From assembly GCA_016293435.1 (NCBI GenBank), contig JAEDEG010000025.1, positions 1 to 31,784 of the forward strand: a stretch of 31,784 bases of DNA, given 5' to 3'. Shown piece after piece: positions 31,773 to 31,784 of the stretch (position 1 is its first letter; each line of letters opens with the position of its first letter). A model generated the notes under the pieces. It was not told where the DNA came from and did not search any database. It was given only the letters and a program-made list of their open reading frames with translations. Both the position numbers and the translations under genes were made by a program. This stretch comes from Clostridia bacterium (GTDB lineage: Bacteria; Bacillota; Clostridia; UMGS1810).

Positions 31773-31784
31773 CGTTGAATGACG

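Noticed and set aside
1..31784. CRISPR arrays, tRNA, rRNA or known riboswitches
   Set aside because: No regularly spaced short repeats, cloverleaf-like segments or familiar conserved RNA cores were found on reading both strands; short divergent RNAs could still be missed without a covariance search.

Overview
The window looks like a low-GC Gram-positive anaerobe of class Clostridia. Supporting signs are a WalR/WalK cell-wall two-component operon with YycH and YycI, strong AGGAGG-type ribosome binding sites, surface proteins with S-layer homology (SLH) domains, and very large secreted multidomain carbohydrate-active proteins. I cannot name the genus. Nearly everything is on the minus strand; only the last AraC-family gene is on the plus strand. 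I saw no tRNA, rRNA, CRISPR array, transposase or integrase.

Layout, right to left in transcription order. (1) 30852-31691 (+) is an AraC-family regulator, divergent from a tight three-gene minus-strand operon: an arabinose-isomerase-like enzyme (29292-30737), an uncharacterised 701-residue TIM-barrel-like protein (27190-29295) and an SGNH hydrolase (26387-27181). The two directions are driven by overlapping, good sigma-A-type promoters. (2) 5986-26289 is a 20.3-kb polysaccharide block: a cytoplasmic GH78 alpha-L-rhamnosidase, two SLH surface proteins, two very large paralogous secreted heparinase II/III-fold proteins (probable polysaccharide lyases), two secreted beta-rich proteins, and an AraC regulator at the end. 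It contains no sugar transporter, but the 3' tail of a sugar ABC permease survives as a relic at 13532-13603. (3) 75-5741 is a core cell-envelope operon, walR-walK-(small secreted protein)-yycH-yycI-ybaB.

How the genes may work together: the secreted lyases and their binding domains would cut a rhamnose- and uronate-containing polysaccharide outside the cell, the SLH proteins sit on the cell surface, and rhamnosylated fragments would be trimmed inside by the GH78 enzyme. The right-hand operon could deacylate (SGNH), hydrolyse (701-residue protein) and isomerise (AraA-like) a further sugar. The substrate assignments are inference.

Most striking non-coding structure: the 20.3-kb polysaccharide block is flanked by 105-bp direct repeats (104/105 identical by eye), each holding a hairpin. 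A different 57-bp GC-rich palindrome lies at both extreme ends of the window in inverted orientation (54/57 identical). There is also an exact WalR-box match at an internal promoter inside the walRK operon, and an unusual walR ribosome binding site in which a GC hairpin separates the Shine-Dalgarno from the start codon.
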